Assembly: GCA_027596945.1 (NCBI GenBank)
Contig: JADGJH010001028.1
Span: 1 to 12,432 of the forward strand
Direction: 5' to 3'
Source of the DNA: Physocladia obscura
Lineage: Eukaryota > Chytridiomycota > Chytridiomycetes > Chytridiales > Chytriomycetaceae
Length of the DNA stretch: 12,432 bases
In this document: piece after piece, positions 1 through 8,423 of the stretch
Layout of the letters: each line of letters starts with the position of its first letter
Numbering within the stretch: position 1 is the stretch's first letter
The notes under the pieces: model-generated
Told to the model about the DNA's origin: nothing
What the model saw: the letters and a program-made list of their open reading frames with translations, nothing else
Database searches by the model: none
Position numbers and translations under genes: made by a program

Positions 1-31
1 GTAAATGCAAGAAGATACAATTCATTTAATT

Positions 32-37
32 TTTATT
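32..37 (-). terminator. Poly(A) signal of the RING-ZZ gene
   Basis: AATAAA on the minus strand, directly after the TGA stop at 41-39. This would give a very short 3' UTR. The window ends here, so a better signal further downstream cannot be excluded. Confidence 0.4.
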
Positions 38-38
38 C

Positions 39-1442
39 TCAATACTTGGCGCGGCGGTCGTTTTTCCGTTCTTTACACATGAAACAATAAAATTCGTGTC
101 TCGATGCGGTCTTCACAATTCCCTCACCGTCAACATATTTCTCATACCAATTCATAATTGGACGTTTATCCTCGCATTCACAGCAATATTTGATGTGCTG
201 ACCCAAAAGGCATTGATGGTCGCAAGCTTTTATAACCGAAGTAACATTATCACCAGTAAAATTATTTTTAGCCTGAGCATACGAAAATGATCGATAGAAA
301 GCAGCGGGATCAATCTTTGGCGGATCAATCTTTGGTGGCGGCAGTGCACAGTTGTTCAAACTATTTGCCGCAGACGTATTTTTACTACCTTTTTTATTCA
401 TGCGTTTTTGAATGGGTGTGGTTGGCGGGGTGGGTGGCGCCACAGCAACAACAATTGGATTGGCTTTTCGTGGAATGATTTTCAAAATCTTTCGTACATT
501 GGCAGGCGCACTTGGCCAAAGAAAAGCTGGTGGTGGTTGCGTCGGCGAAATGGATTCTCGCGCTTTGCAGCAAACACAATAGTGTTGATACCGTGTTCCA
601 TTTCTTGTGAATCCCAAGCCGTCAATATAGCACATGTAACCCTTGTCGACTGAGAATGGACGGCTATCAATGCACGCACAACATTTCACCAAAGCAGGAC
701 TGAGATCACAAGCGTGCCCGCAAGATTTAAAAACTTTGTTGGAATCTTCGATTTCATTTGCTGGCATCTGCTCCGAGTTGATTTGAAGAAGAAATGAGTG
801 ATCTGGATCGTGGATATATTCTGCAGAGAGGTGGCAAATCGAGCAAAAGAGGGTCAAGCAGTCATTGCAGCTGTATATTTCGCCGCCATTCAGACGCATA
901 CCGCAGCCGTTACATTCAAGTAAATCAGTGAATGACGCGATTTCCGTCGGTGGCAAAGCAATTTGTGGGGCAGTAATCTCGTTGAATAATGAATCATTTT
1001 CGTCTTGAACGTCATTGAGTAATGATTCATTCTCGTCTTGAACCTCAACAGGTTCCGCAGATCTAGAGGGCTCGGCAGTCTGCGGCGGCAACGGATCAAT
1101 CGGCCGACCAGCTGCAATCCAACTGCCGGTCTCTTCAAGATCGACACTTTCGTTCGCCGCCGAAGTTTCGGACAACGACGACGAGGAGGAGTAGGAGGAA
1201 GAATAAGAAACATAAATTTTTTCCCACGCGTCGAACGAATCAATCATTTGAATGACAATGCGATCGGCCGGCTTGATTCCGAAAACTGGCGGACAGTATT
1301 CTGAAGCCGGACACTGCAAAGAGCGCGCTAGACTCTGCTCAATACAGGCGCGGCAGAATGTGTGTTCGCATGGATCGGCACGAACTGGATCGTTTAGCAA
1401 ATGGCCACACACTGAACAGACGAGACAGTCAGCCACCTTCAT
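39..1442 (-). CDS. RING and ZZ zinc-finger protein with a duplicated C-terminal Cys/His module
   Basis: Single-exon gene of 467 aa, probably an E3 ubiquitin ligase-like or adaptor protein. The start is the ATG at 1442-1440; the frame stays open 19 codons further upstream but has no ATG there, and A-rich sequence precedes the chosen start. Residues 9-50 form a C3HC4 RING (C9, C12, C25, H27, C30, C33, C44, C50), with an unusually wide C-x5-C last pair. A Ser-rich stretch follows (about 79-92), then an acidic tandem repeat (134-155). Residues 177-215 fit a ZZ zinc finger (C177, C180, C192, C195, C200, C203, H211, H215). Two related modules follow, at 241-292 and 407-456, each with C-x-H-x-C, CC-x-C, RP, DG-x-G and YC-x2-CK-x-R, joined by a Pro/Lys-rich linker. 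The RING and ZZ calls rest on spacing of metal ligands. The twin module is not a family I recognise. Substrate, partners and cell location cannot be read from the sequence. Confidence 0.82.
   Translation of the reverse strand: MKVADCLVCSVCGHLLNDPVRADPCEHTFCRACIEQSLARSLQCPASEYCPPVFGIKPADRIVIQMIDSFDAWEKIYVSYSSSYSSSSSLSETSAANESVDLEETGSWIAAGRPIDPLPPQTAEPSRSAEPVEVQDENESLLNDVQDENDSLFNEITAPQIALPPTEIASFTDLLECNGCGMRLNGGEIYSCNDCLTLFCSICHLSAEYIHDPDHSFLLQINSEQMPANEIEDSNKVFKSCGHACDLSPALVKCCACIDSRPFSVDKGYMCYIDGLGFTRNGTRYQHYCVCCKARESISPTQPPPAFLWPSAPANVRKILKIIPRKANPIVVAVAPPTPPTTPIQKRMNKKGSKNTSAANSLNNCALPPPKIDPPKIDPAAFYRSFSYAQAKNNFTGDNVTSVIKACDHQCLLGQHIKYCCECEDKRPIMNWYEKYVDGEGIVKTASRHEFYCFMCKERKNDRRAKY
306..335 (-). 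repeat. 15-bp tandem duplication coding PKIDP twice
   Basis: Two adjacent 15-nt units encode PKIDP-PKIDP in the linker between the two Cys/His modules of the RING-ZZ protein. The length is a multiple of three, so the frame is kept. Confidence 0.75.
978..1043 (-). repeat. 33-bp in-frame tandem duplication, acidic 11-residue unit
   Basis: Two adjacent 33-nt units in the RING-ZZ gene encode VQDENESLLND and VQDENDSLFNE (residues 134-144 and 145-155). The units differ at three residues, so this is not a very recent event. They lie in the low-complexity stretch between the RING and the ZZ finger. Confidence 0.8.
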
Positions 1443-2270
1443 TTTTAATTTTTTGTAATTGTTTTTTGGTTTTGAGTTCTGAGTTTTGAGAGTGGGCAAG
1501 GGAAGGTTGTTTGTGGCGCAGCCAAAATTTAAAATTCACAGACACATAACGTTGTGGCCCAGCAATCATAAATGTTAACCCCAAAACGATGATTCACAAC
1601 GAATTTGAAAAACTGACAGTTACTGTGATGTTTAAATCGGATACCAAGTCTTCTAAATTTTGAACTTCTGCCAAAATTTTCTTTATTTCTATGTTTTTCA
1701 TGCTTTTCTTTTTATTCGCGAGAAATGCAGTGATGGTAGTTAATTGGTAACGGTCGGGATGGTCAAGGCGGATGACAGAAAGATGGAAAAAAGACAATAA
1801 CACAAGAAAAACATAAAGATTAATATAGTCAATCAAAATTTATTGGTACGTGGATAAATGCTTTTGGATATTGAGTTCCGGTAGCAGCATCATTTTTGTA
1901 GCACTTAAGAACAATGCTCATTTGTTAAGAGTGTAAGCGGTTGGCCGTAAGCCCTGCATTCGACCATTGGGTGTGTTGAACAAGAAAATGCTTGGTGGTG
2001 AATAAGGCACATAGTTTTGTAAATTCAACTTACTAATATCTAAACTTGCTTGGCAACTAGTAAGGACTGTATTTTCAAAACATCTGGATAACTTTTGAAC
2101 ATCGTCGCATTCCCCAGTTTTTCACATACAAAAGTTTGATTTGAAATTATAAGAAAAATGACAGGTCAGATTGAAGAGATTGAGAGGAAAAGCAATCTCA
2201 GCTGTCCGAAGCGAACAATTAACCACAATCACGGATCATAGAGCACAAAGATAAATTCAAATCCGACGGA
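1443..2270. other. Spacer between divergent genes, with an unexplained minus-strand open frame
   Basis: About 830 nt between the RING-ZZ start (-) and the deacetylase start (+), so promoters for both must lie here; I see no clear TATA box for either. On the minus strand a 67-codon frame runs from 2121 to the TGA at 1920-1918. It includes the peptide YVPYSPPSIFLFNTPNGR and three Cys in a C-x7-to-9-C pattern, and is followed 74 nt later by AATAAA (1844-1839). It has no in-frame ATG near its start and no convincing acceptor site, so it may be a terminal exon or a gene relic. An 80-codon minus-strand frame at 1594-1836 begins at TTG and looks like chance. Confidence 0.4.
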
Positions 2271-3809
2271 ATGTCCGAGAAGCTGATCAAGTTCACAAAC
2301 TGCAATATTCTCAGAAACGGTGTTGTTGAAACCAGCGAAAGTCTCTGGGTGCGGGGAGGCAAAATCGTGCATAGCGGCGGAGTACCGGACGCAATTGTTG
2401 ACCTGGCGAGCAAAAATGCACTCATCGTTCCTGGCTTTTTGGATTTGCAGCTCAACGGTAAAACAAGAGAGTTGACGTAATATACGTCAATCAAAAATTA
2501 GCGCGGGTTCTAATAATCTCCAATATATATATGTTCGCAGGCTTTTTTGGGCACGATTTTTGTGACGTTGAGCACATTGAAGAGAGTATTGATGTTGTTT
2601 CAAGAAAGATTGTCAGATATGGCGTTACAGCATTCTGTCCGACAATCATGTCATCTCATCCAGAAATTTATCAAAAAGTTTGAAGTACCCGCGTTTCTGA
2701 TCCAATTTTTCGCTAATATCATTCTTAATTAGATTTTGCCAAAACTTGCCCTGCAAAAAGGCAGAAAACCGGATCACGCCGAAGTTCTCGGTAAGATGAC
2801 TGCTTTCTCTGTCTATTTTTTAAACGGTTAATCTAGGAACACACATCGAGGGGCCGTTCCTCGCGCCGCCAAAGAAAGGATGTCACAATGCGGCTGTTTT
2901 CCAAACAGCATCGAACGGTTTTGCTGACCTTGTTACCTGTTACGGTCCAACTATTGAATCTGAAGATGCGATTGCTATTCTAACAGTCGCCCCAGAATTG
3001 AACGGCGTGAAGACGGCAATACGCGAACTGAAGCATCGAAATAATTCGATTGTCGTTTCAATTGGGCATACTCAAGCTAAATTTCAAGACGCTGCGGATG
3101 CAGTTGCTGCTGGAGTAAATATTCTCACTCATCTTTATTTCAAATTGCATTAACTTTCAATAATCGATAGGCTACAATGGTGACGCATTTATTCAACGCT
3201 ATGGAACCATTTCACCACCGCGATCCAGGCTTGGTCGGCTTCATTGCACAGATTCCCGAAAAAGACAAATCTGATCCTCGCCCATATTTCGGATTGATTG
3301 CTGATGGTATCCATGTCCATCCTTCCGCCGTGAGAATCGGATATCTCGCGCATCCAGATGGCTGTATTCTCGTGACAGATGCAATTAGCGTGGGTGGTGT
3401 GGAGGCTGACGAATTTGTGACGGGGGGTGGTGTCACTGTGCAAAAAAAAAGTGAACTGGAAGTTGTCATTAAAGGAACAAACACATTAGCAGGAAGGTAA
3501 TTTCGAAACCAAACAAGAAAAAATATTACTATATTACATGTCTGAGTTTTCTGGTACAATCGATACAGTATCGCAACAATTCCAGCTTGTGTCAAAAACT
3601 TGGTGAAATTCACCGGATGCACGCTCGCACAAGCAATTAATACGGTCACATTGCATCCTGCGAAATGCCTTGGATTGAGCCACCGAATGGGAACGTTAAT
3701 GCCTGGAACGGATGCCGATTTTGTCATTTTGGATGGTTTTAATGACGACTCATCTGAATTTTCTATTACGCAAGTCTATGTGAATGGTGCTTTTGCGGAA
3801 TTTGATTGA
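2271..3809 (+). CDS. nagA: N-acetylglucosamine-6-phosphate deacetylase (NagA/AMDHD2 family), six exons
   Basis: Removes acetate from GlcNAc-6-phosphate to give glucosamine-6-phosphate, the committed step of GlcNAc reuse; expected to be cytosolic. Exons: 2271-2457, 2541-2677, 2733-2790, 2837-3114, 3171-3496, 3569-3809. All five introns are GT-AG (83, 55, 46, 56 and 72 nt) and phases agree across every junction. The joined frame is 408 aa, the usual length of eukaryotic members. Visible family marks are PGFLDLQLNG near residue 54, HIEGPF with metal ligand E132, IGHT with H205, THLFNAM with H226, ADGIHVHP with H268, the catalytic Asp D290 in VTDAI, and TLAGS near the last splice junction. The 3' exon ends with the conserved PGTDADFVILD region. 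It starts at the first ATG. No other GlcNAc genes are adjacent. The exon structure is inferred from splice motifs plus family continuity; the function call is very secure. Confidence 0.95.
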
Positions 3810-4731
3810 TGCAGATTAAATCAATTGTGAATTATCTATATATATACAAAATCAAGATATTTTTTCTTAAAAGTCCAGTATTCTGTTCAAGAACATTAAA
3901 ATTCTTTCCCAGCTGAAATTTACAATGTACTTGACATGATTTTATACGCATTGACAAACATCTCAGGCTATTTGATTTCTCAACTGTGGATGCTAATGAC
4001 TGGGGTTCTGACAATTGTATTTTCCGAAACATCATACTGGCGATGCGATGGGTACGAAATTTCAGAGCTCATTTAATTTTTTAATAGACCTGATAGTATG
4101 AATTGCTCCAAAAAACGGTCTGGTCTGGATGGGTTCGATTGTGAGTTCACTGTGAAAAGTTTCTGTCAAATTTTTGTCAAATTTTGCGTCATTCAAACTT
4201 GATTTTATTTTGAGCTGGTGGAAGGATTGGTGTAAGAATTCAGGAGATGCTCCTTTTAGCACTTTGAATTTTTTCCTTCAAATATTTTTCTTTTTGCATT
4301 CGACTTTTTTTCAACTAATTTCTTTCATGATAAGCCAATTTGATTTGCAGACAAAAAGCACAGCAGTGTAAATGCTAAAATATTCAATATGCACGAATCT
4401 ATTGGCGTTAATTTAAGTTTTGATTCATGGAGAATTACTAAATTTTTTCGCTTTGAAATTGAATGTCTTGGTGGCCTTGTTCCCAACCCATCCGTGCAGA
4501 AATTCTGTCATTACTGTAGCTGTATCTTAAGATACTGAAGTTTCAAGGTTCGATCATTTCTTGAGGTGATGAACGAAAACTTTTTTGTCTCGCACTACTT
4601 TTGTGATGACAAATTTGATGATGAATTGACAATTTAAAACATGAAGGATATGTCAACATTCAGATTATCAAAAAGCAAATCCTTGCCAACTTTTGGGAAC
4701 AAAAAAAAAAAATAACAAAAGAAGAACAAGC
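3810..4731. other. AT-rich intergenic region
   Basis: About 920 nt between the deacetylase stop and the SDR start. I see no supported gene: the open frames on both strands are short, lack ATG starts or have biased low-complexity composition. It must hold the 3' end of the deacetylase transcript and the SDR promoter. A perfect 11-bp tandem duplication lies at 4164-4185. A poly(A) run just precedes the SDR start codon. Confidence 0.6.
4164..4185 (+). repeat. Perfect 11-bp tandem duplication
   Basis: TGTCAAATTTT occurs twice head to tail in non-coding DNA. It is probably a replication-slippage product; no function is implied. Confidence 0.7.
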
Positions 4732-5697
4732 ATGGTTTTCACGCATGCACAAATTCCAAATCTTGAAGGGAAAGTGGCATTGGTGACTGGTGGGGGCAAC
4801 GGAATCGGCTTCGAAACGGCACTTAGTTTGGCTCTGAATGGCGCCCACGTTATTATTACTGCCCGTTCAGACACGCGAGCAGTCGAAGCTTTGGCGCAAC
4901 TCAACGCAGCACTCGAATCAAATCGTTCTCAGAGAAAATCGTCACTTGGAAAAATCGAAGCTCTGACAATGAATAACGAAGATCTCAATTCTGTCAAAAA
5001 GTTTGCACATCTTTTTCTGGCCAGAAGTGACATCGAAACTCTCGATATTTTGGTTCTTAATGCTGGAATTTTCTTGCCCCCTTTCAAACTTCTCGATGGC
5101 ATTGAATCACAGTTCATGGTGAATCATCTTGCTCATTACTATCTGGCGCGCCTTTTGCTTCCGAAACTTCAAGCAACAGAAAAACTTCGTCCTGTGCGTC
5201 TAGTAATAGTATCTTCTGATGCCGCCGAATTTCATCCTGATACGAAAATTGACTTTACAAAGATTGCTGATCCTAATTTGGGGAAAATGTATTGTTACTA
5301 TCGGTCAAAGCTTGGAAATGTTTTGCTTTCTCGCGGCCTCAACGCGCGTATATCTTCAGGAAGTAGAATTTATGTTAATTCTTTGCATCCTGGACATGTG
5401 GCGACAAATATAGGTTCAGGTATGCAGTTGGGAACAATTCTGACGACAATTGCAACCACGCTTGTCAGAATTCTCCAAATATCTGGAAAAGATGGTGCTC
5501 TTGCCTCTCTCTATCTTGCTACAAGTCCTGAAGTTGAGACCAATAATATTCGCAACAAATTCTTTTTTCCATATGGTGTTGAAAGATTGTTGAAGGATAG
5601 AGAATGCGTGTCTGATTCGGCGGTGGAGGAGTGCTGGGCTTGGTGCGAGACAGCAATTGAAAGGATTGTTGGTGTTGAAGCTTTTAATTTGAATTAG
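4732..5697 (+). CDS. Short-chain dehydrogenase/reductase, retinol dehydrogenase-like
   Basis: Single-exon oxidoreductase of 321 aa with a Rossmann fold. The open frame reaches back to a TTG at 4693, but the first ATG (4732) sits in a good context (A at -3, G at +4) and gives the normal SDR N-terminus. Visible marks: the cofactor loop TGGGNGIG (19-26), R45 in TARSD just after beta-strand 2 (suggests NADP preference), LNAG (109-112), VNHLAHYYL (130-138), VSSD with the catalytic Ser (160-163), Y189-x3-K193 as the active-site pair, and HPGHVATN (219-226). The layout matches the retinol-dehydrogenase/WWOX-like group, which in fungi acts on many aldehydes, ketones and lipids, so the substrate is unknown. 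There is no transmembrane helix or targeting signal I would trust. It converges on the aspartic protease gene with a 107-nt gap. Confidence 0.93.
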   Translation: MVFTHAQIPNLEGKVALVTGGGNGIGFETALSLALNGAHVIITARSDTRAVEALAQLNAALESNRSQRKSSLGKIEALTMNNEDLNSVKKFAHLFLARSDIETLDILVLNAGIFLPPFKLLDGIESQFMVNHLAHYYLARLLLPKLQATEKLRPVRLVIVSSDAAEFHPDTKIDFTKIADPNLGKMYCYYRSKLGNVLLSRGLNARISSGSRIYVNSLHPGHVATNIGSGMQLGTILTTIATTLVRILQISGKDGALASLYLATSPEVETNNIRNKFFFPYGVERLLKDRECVSDSAVEECWAWCETAIERIVGVEAFNLN

Positions 5698-5804
5698 TCG
5701 AAAAATGAATCAAAAATGAGTAAAATTTCATTCTAATCTTTAGTGCTACCAAAAGCTGACTCAAAAAGAGCAAAAAAGAAAAAAGGAAAAAAAGAAACTA
5801 GAAT
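5698..5804. other. Short spacer between convergent genes, purine-rich
   Basis: 107 nt between two converging stop codons. The plus strand at about 5761-5803 is almost all purine (A/G), so the protease transcript has a pyrimidine tract directly after its stop. No canonical AATAAA is visible on either strand. The two 3' UTRs probably overlap. Confidence 0.55.
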
Positions 5805-7013
5805 CTACCATGGGTGAATAGCAGTGGCGTATCCAACTCGGTTATTCACCTTGTCAAAGATAGTGTAAGCAACGCGACTAAAAATATCTCCAAAAATGGA
5901 TAAGGTGTCGCCACCGTTGACAATGCCAAACAAGTTAAACCCGCCGTAATCATACGCATAAACACTGGATGGAATCGCAAATGTAGTTGAATTAAAGTGG
6001 ATATTTACTGGCGGTAAGCTAGCAGTTTCGCTGTATTCGAAAGTGTACCAGCCAATACTGTCATTGAAAGAAAGACCAAGTGCTTCGGCAATGCCATATG
6101 CGGTGGTGTTTGGCAAGATGCTCAAAGTAGTACCCGTGTCGGCAATTGCATATGGAGTCGGGCCATTCGGGTCAGCATTTCCTGGGTTGATTGGCCCTGA
6201 ACCACCAGGAATTCCAGCAGCGGCATGTGGTCTAACAGACCATGTTATATTGTTTGTGCTAAAAGCCCACCACAAAAATTCGTTGCCGTCTCCAATTAAC
6301 GTTGGAGCCTGGACGTCAAGCCATTTAATCGGCCCGTAGAATTTTTCACGGTCGTATCCGCCAAAAGTAACTTCTCCATTATCACCGTTTGCAGCATTAG
6401 ACAAATAGAAACCAAAAATTTTGTTCTCGATATTGGACGCGTCGAACCAGTTTGTTGGGAGGGTTGTGTTAACCTCCTCAGAAATTGCACTAAGAGCAGA
6501 GTAGGCTAAACCAAGCAAACCGTCAGCTGCCAAAGGCAAGACATCTTCAATAAGTGCGTTTCCAAGAGCAATTGTTGCGCTTGCTTTGCCAATCGACAGT
6601 GTTCCTTTGTAGACATCTCCAAAAGCAATCCCTCCGCCGTAAAAATCAAGATACTCAGAGTCCAATGAAGTGATACCTGGACTGGATGTGTTCAAGCCGA
6701 TAAGCCAGGTGTCCGAAGAACCAGTGTCAAGGTCAATCGTGTAATTGTTCCCATCACTCAGAGTGACGTTTACAATGTAAGCTTCATTTCCCAAATTTTC
6801 AAGCGCGTCGCTATTTTTGGGAGGTCTTGGCGGTCTTGGACCCCTAAGTTTGACAACAGAACTGACACGGTTAACAGAATAAGCCGCGTCTCCGAGAGCC
6901 CTTTCAGCTGCCGTGATGTTAACGTTTCTAATGGCACGTCCAACTGGTACTGTAAACTGCGCCAAAGCTGTAGTTGCAGCTGCGAGAGTCAAGAGAACTG
7001 AAGCTAGATGCAT
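5805..7013 (-). CDS. Secreted pepsin-like aspartic protease (family A1), cysteine-free
   Basis: 402-aa, single-exon endopeptidase starting at ATG 7013-7011. Residues 1-18 form a signal peptide, likely cut after ALA before QF. A propeptide follows, with a basic/proline stretch (RGPRPPRPPK, 57-66) near its end. The catalytic domain has both active-site motifs: D96-T-G-S-S and D292-T-G-T-T. The flap Tyr is probably Y125 in YGGG, and DGLLGLAYS (164-172) matches the conserved DGILGL element. The C-terminal FGDIFSRVAYTIFD region (374-387) is typical of A1 enzymes. There is not a single Cys in the precursor, so no disulfides, which is known for some fungal A1 proteases. Nine N-glycosylation sequons are present. 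A Gly/Pro/Asn-rich loop (about 266-287) precedes the second active-site motif. It should act outside the cell or in the secretory or vacuolar system, cutting proteins at acid pH. There is no GPI-type C-terminal tail. Confidence 0.95.
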   Translation of the reverse strand: MHLASVLLTLAAATTALAQFTVPVGRAIRNVNITAAERALGDAAYSVNRVSSVVKLRGPRPPRPPKNSDALENLGNEAYIVNVTLSDGNNYTIDLDTGSSDTWLIGLNTSSPGITSLDSEYLDFYGGGIAFGDVYKGTLSIGKASATIALGNALIEDVLPLAADGLLGLAYSALSAISEEVNTTLPTNWFDASNIENKIFGFYLSNAANGDNGEVTFGGYDREKFYGPIKWLDVQAPTLIGDGNEFLWWAFSTNNITWSVRPHAAAGIPGGSGPINPGNADPNGPTPYAIADTGTTLSILPNTTAYGIAEALGLSFNDSIGWYTFEYSETASLPPVNIHFNSTTFAIPSSVYAYDYGGFNLFGIVNGGDTLSIFGDIFSRVAYTIFDKVNNRVGYATAIHPW

Positions 7014-8423
7014 TTTTTTTTCTTAAATTCACACCAATAACTCACAGGAGTTTTTTGATTGCACTTTATAGCGCGGATTTCAAAGTGGCAAATGTTGTAA
7101 TCTGGTTAATTTTCGCGTCATCGATTTAATGAATTTTTTTACGTCAAATTTTTCTACTTTGAATATATCAATGATTGAAAACTTATATAAATACAGTTGC
7201 CACTATAATTTTGATTTCATTCTACATTATTTTCTTTCTATAAGAATGTGCGATAATATAGCTTCTTTTTTTGTGACGGTTGCAAAGTTATCTGATCGAT
7301 TTAAATTCCGCATTGATCACATGACAATATCGCGGAACTTCTTACGTTTAGCATGAAACACGGAGTGCTTAACGCTCGAATATTTAAAGTACTATATACT
7401 AATGAAAAAATAAATATCGCATAATACAGTCAAAAAGCACATTGTTTCATTTGACAAGCCGAATGTGGCGATGATTTAATTTCTGATGGTCATCTGATGG
7501 TTCGAAGAATTAAAATCGTCGATAATGTGCGATAAGAAATTCCTATTTTATTTTAAATACACCAAACACCAAATTAAAAAAAAAACATATGAGATTAGAC
7601 ATCAAAAATCGAAGCCCAGGTAACCCACTTCCATCACGAATAATAGCATAAATATTCAATGCATCTCCAAAAAGCATTATAATATTGCTCTTAAAAATAA
7701 TGGATTTAGTATGCTGGTACAATAAGTGGTATATTTTTTATAATAAGGACTTATTTTATCCGCAAATCGATCAACTCGCTCGAAGAGCACATTGGTGCAA
7801 AATTGAGAATTGGTTGAAACAGTATTGAAACAGTGCCTCCTGAAAATTTAATTCCATGGAAATTCCGAAATGAACAACTGGGCAATGTTGATATAGCTCA
7901 TATTTTAAAATGCTTAAGATCAAAAGCCAGGCAACTATTCGTCACAACAAAAAGTGGCTTGCGGAACTCATGAACAGTACCAAAATTGGTCCAAATTACT
8001 CCAACAGCTTGGATTGTAAAGTTAGCTTGTACTATTTCTTCTCCTTAAGCACCGTTTTTCAATTGTAGGTTCTTAAAATAACTCAACTTTGAATTTTGAC
8101 CAAAATACACAAATTAACTCATAGAGAACTATGGGATCAAAATTACATGCAAACAACATAAATGAGGTATGTTGACCAATCAAACTTGTTCAAAATTTTT
8201 GGGTCACAATTAATTTCGACGTTTATTTCAAAGAATGCTCCCAGAGGTTCCCAATAAGGTAAATAAATCATATGATTTGTTCATAAGTAAGCATTCCCTA
8301 TCTTTTATTCCTTTTTCCTTTCTCCAAAACAGACTCAATGAAGCAAGGACAAGAGGAAACTGACCATGCAAAAACCCAACTTACCTGACTGTTTTATTGG
8401 TTGATAATGTTTTTTCATGTTAG
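7014..8423. other. AT-rich intergenic region, no gene seen
   Basis: About 1.4 kb. It starts with the protease promoter and then has only short, stop-rich frames on both strands. There is no tRNA, rRNA or clear transposon end. A TATATAA on the plus strand at 7184-7190 lacks a gene behind it. Small direct repeats occur (TGATGGT twice near 7484-7500). The last few hundred bases may hold lost 5' parts of the broken gene that begins at 8424, but I could not align them convincingly. Confidence 0.5.
7065..7070 (-). promoter_or_regulatory. TATA box of the aspartic protease gene
   Basis: TATAAA on the minus strand within CTATAAAG, about 52 nt upstream of the protease ATG. The distance leaves room for a short 5' UTR, and GC-rich bases flank the box in otherwise AT-rich DNA. 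This is motif and position evidence only. Confidence 0.55.

Noticed and set aside
1443..1499. 19-codon N-terminal extension of the RING-ZZ frame
   Set aside because: It begins with TTG, not ATG; the ATG at 1442 is the first usable start and places the RING at the N-terminus.
1594..1836. 80-codon minus-strand frame
   Set aside because: Starts with TTG, is hydrophobic then Lys-rich, and has no recognisable motif. It lies just beyond the poly(A) signal of the 1918-2121 frame.
4062..4371. Short frames on both strands between the deacetylase and the SDR
   Set aside because: GTG start on the minus strand and Phe/Leu-rich AT-driven composition on the plus strand; no family signal.
4543..4570. GGTTCGATC resembling a tRNA B box
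   Set aside because: No acceptor stem, anticodon arm or A box can be placed around it.
7950..8060. Possible exon 1 relic of the Cys-rich family (GGATTGTAA shared with 10127-10135)
   Set aside because: The shared stretch is about ten bases in AT-rich DNA; flanks do not align, so it may be chance.
8337..8391. Short frame starting with ATG before the truncated 3' copy
   Set aside because: Only about 17 codons before TGA; no convincing donor site links it to 8424.
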